Part shown: positions 63,450 through 64,000 of the stretch, in pieces
Layout: each line of letters begins with the position of its first letter
How positions within the stretch are numbered: the stretch's first letter is position 1
DNA from: Bin5 sp965221145
Lineage (GTDB): Bacteria > Chloroflexota > Anaerolineae > Caldilineales > Caldilineaceae
Length of the DNA: 64,000 bases
Assembly: GCA_965221145.1 (NCBI GenBank)
Contig: OZ244877.1
Location: forward strand, 248,001 to 312,000
Direction: 5' to 3'
Notes under the pieces: model-generated
Databases searched by the model: none
Told to the model about the DNA's origin: nothing
What the model saw: only the letters and a program-made list of their open reading frames with translations
Program-made: the position numbers and the translations under genes

Positions 63450-64000
63450 CCACGAGGAACGCTTGGTAGAAGAATGCCTTGTCGCGTCGAAAACAATTTT
63501 CCGACAATTCTTGCAGTTGATGGACGCGTTCCGGGCAATGGGCGGCGATCCGTCGTGAAACGAGCATGTTCCAATATGCGAGGCGAGCGCACGGGCGGGC
63601 GTACTCCAGGATTTCGCGGGCCGTCCGCAGAAAAAGCTCGTGACTCATGTACTCAAAAATGTCGGACAGGTTGAACTTGTCGAATCCCGACTTGTCTTTC
63701 TTAAAGACATCATTGATTGCACCATGGAACAGTGTTAGTCGTGATATATTCCGCCTGATGTTCGCATAGTTTTCTTCGCGTACATAAAAGGGCAGCGATC
63801 GACTGAAGGCGCCGGTGCCGATGTATTCAAGAAATGGGTTGTCGTGGGTTGGCACATTCGTGAGACCCTCTTCAGCGCGAGACAATATCCGGTCGGTCAC
63901 ACTCCCTTCCACGAAGCGCATAAACTCCGGGTCCCGGCCTGCTCTGCCCAGAATTGGCCGGCTGCAGAAGATCTTGCAGACCAGCCTCCAGCGCCAGGTA
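63436..64000 (-). CDS. BtaA-like / DUF3419 aminocarboxypropyl transferase, 5' end cut by window edge
   Basis: The frame runs off the window: upstream of the ATG at 63921 the translation continues as WRLVCKIFCSRPILGRAGRD, then PEFMRFVEG, a typical DUF3419 sequence, so the real start lies beyond 64000. The visible part has THDNPFLEYIGTGAFSRSLP, YVREENYANIRRNISRL and FDKFNLSDIFEYMS, matching S-adenosylmethionine:diacylglycerol 3-amino-3-carboxypropyltransferase (BtaA), which makes the homoserine ether of betaine lipids. Here the neighbours are not betaine-lipid genes (no BtaB methyltransferase seen), so the acceptor may differ. First visible gene of the run. Confidence 0.85.
   Translation of the reverse strand, partial: TWRWRLVCKIFCSRPILGRAGRDPEFMRFVEGSVTDRILSRAEEGLTNVPTHDNPFLEYIGTGAFSRSLPFYVREENYANIRRNISRLTLFHGAINDVFKKDKSGFDKFNLSDIFEYMSHELFLRTAREILEYARPCARLAYWNMLVSRRIAAHCPERVHQLQELSENCFRRDKAFFYQAFLVDEVL

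Overview
The window is a GC-rich chromosomal segment, probably from a Chloroflexota bacterium (Anaerolineae/Caldilineae-like). This placement is inference from gene content: a penicillin-binding protein with an Ig-like tail, isopentenyl phosphate kinase, short HisG with HisZ, FmdB-type zinc ribbon, membrane glycosyltransferases with long extracytoplasmic tails, and thiamine-precursor and B12 uptake operons under riboswitches. No rRNA or tRNA gene and no CRISPR array was seen.

Layout. 1-6.8 kb: a 5'-truncated class A PBP, surE, a frameshifted PH-like/DUF1648 membrane protein, a dolichyl-phosphate-sugar-synthase-like GT2, a CPBP protease (minus) and a membrane protein carrying an unnamed domain called X here. 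7-12.8 kb: acyl-CoA dehydrogenase, etfB, etfA, thrC, trmB. 12.8-14.6 kb: a lone OLD-like ATPase/TOPRIM gene. 14.6-24.1 kb (minus): a UbiA-like enzyme, then an overlapping run HEAT > small protein > TPR > FecR-like > GT39-type glycosyltransferase, then a zinc-ribbon/LysM protein and an RseP protease. 24.5-29.9 kb (minus): selA-ipk, rfbC and fmdB-hisZ-hisG.

30-35.8 kb (plus) is a B12 operon: consensus promoter, cobalamin riboswitch, terminator, then a BtuF-like lipoprotein, a cobS'-'cobU deletion chimera, btuC, btuD, a PduO-type adenosyltransferase and a 2Fe-2S ferredoxin. Import and adenosylation look intact while nucleotide-loop assembly has been deleted here.

36.7-47.3 kb (minus) is a repeat-rich locus built from shuffled modules: a sugar dehydrogenase beta-propeller, domain X, a class I cytochrome c and a glycosyltransferase tail. 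One gene is intact, one is split by a 1500-bp insertion sequence whose removal with one 7-bp target copy restores the frame exactly, and two remnants are decayed. 47.3-48.4 kb holds duplications, a run of 11 G and a promoter/leader-ORF/tandem-terminator control region ahead of a heterodimeric ABC exporter (48.4-52.4 kb). 52.6-55.8 kb is a thiamine-precursor uptake operon with promoter, TPP riboswitch and terminator.

57.3-64.0 kb (minus) is a tightly overlapping five-gene set: BtaA/DUF3419-like aminocarboxypropyl transferase (cut by the window edge), AMP-forming ligase, UbiA prenyltransferase, PEP-synthase/rifampin-phosphotransferase-like enzyme and a GNAT-like protein. I recognise no known pathway with this composition. 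It is the best candidate for an undescribed biosynthetic system, with the 48-kb leader and the domain-X locus next.
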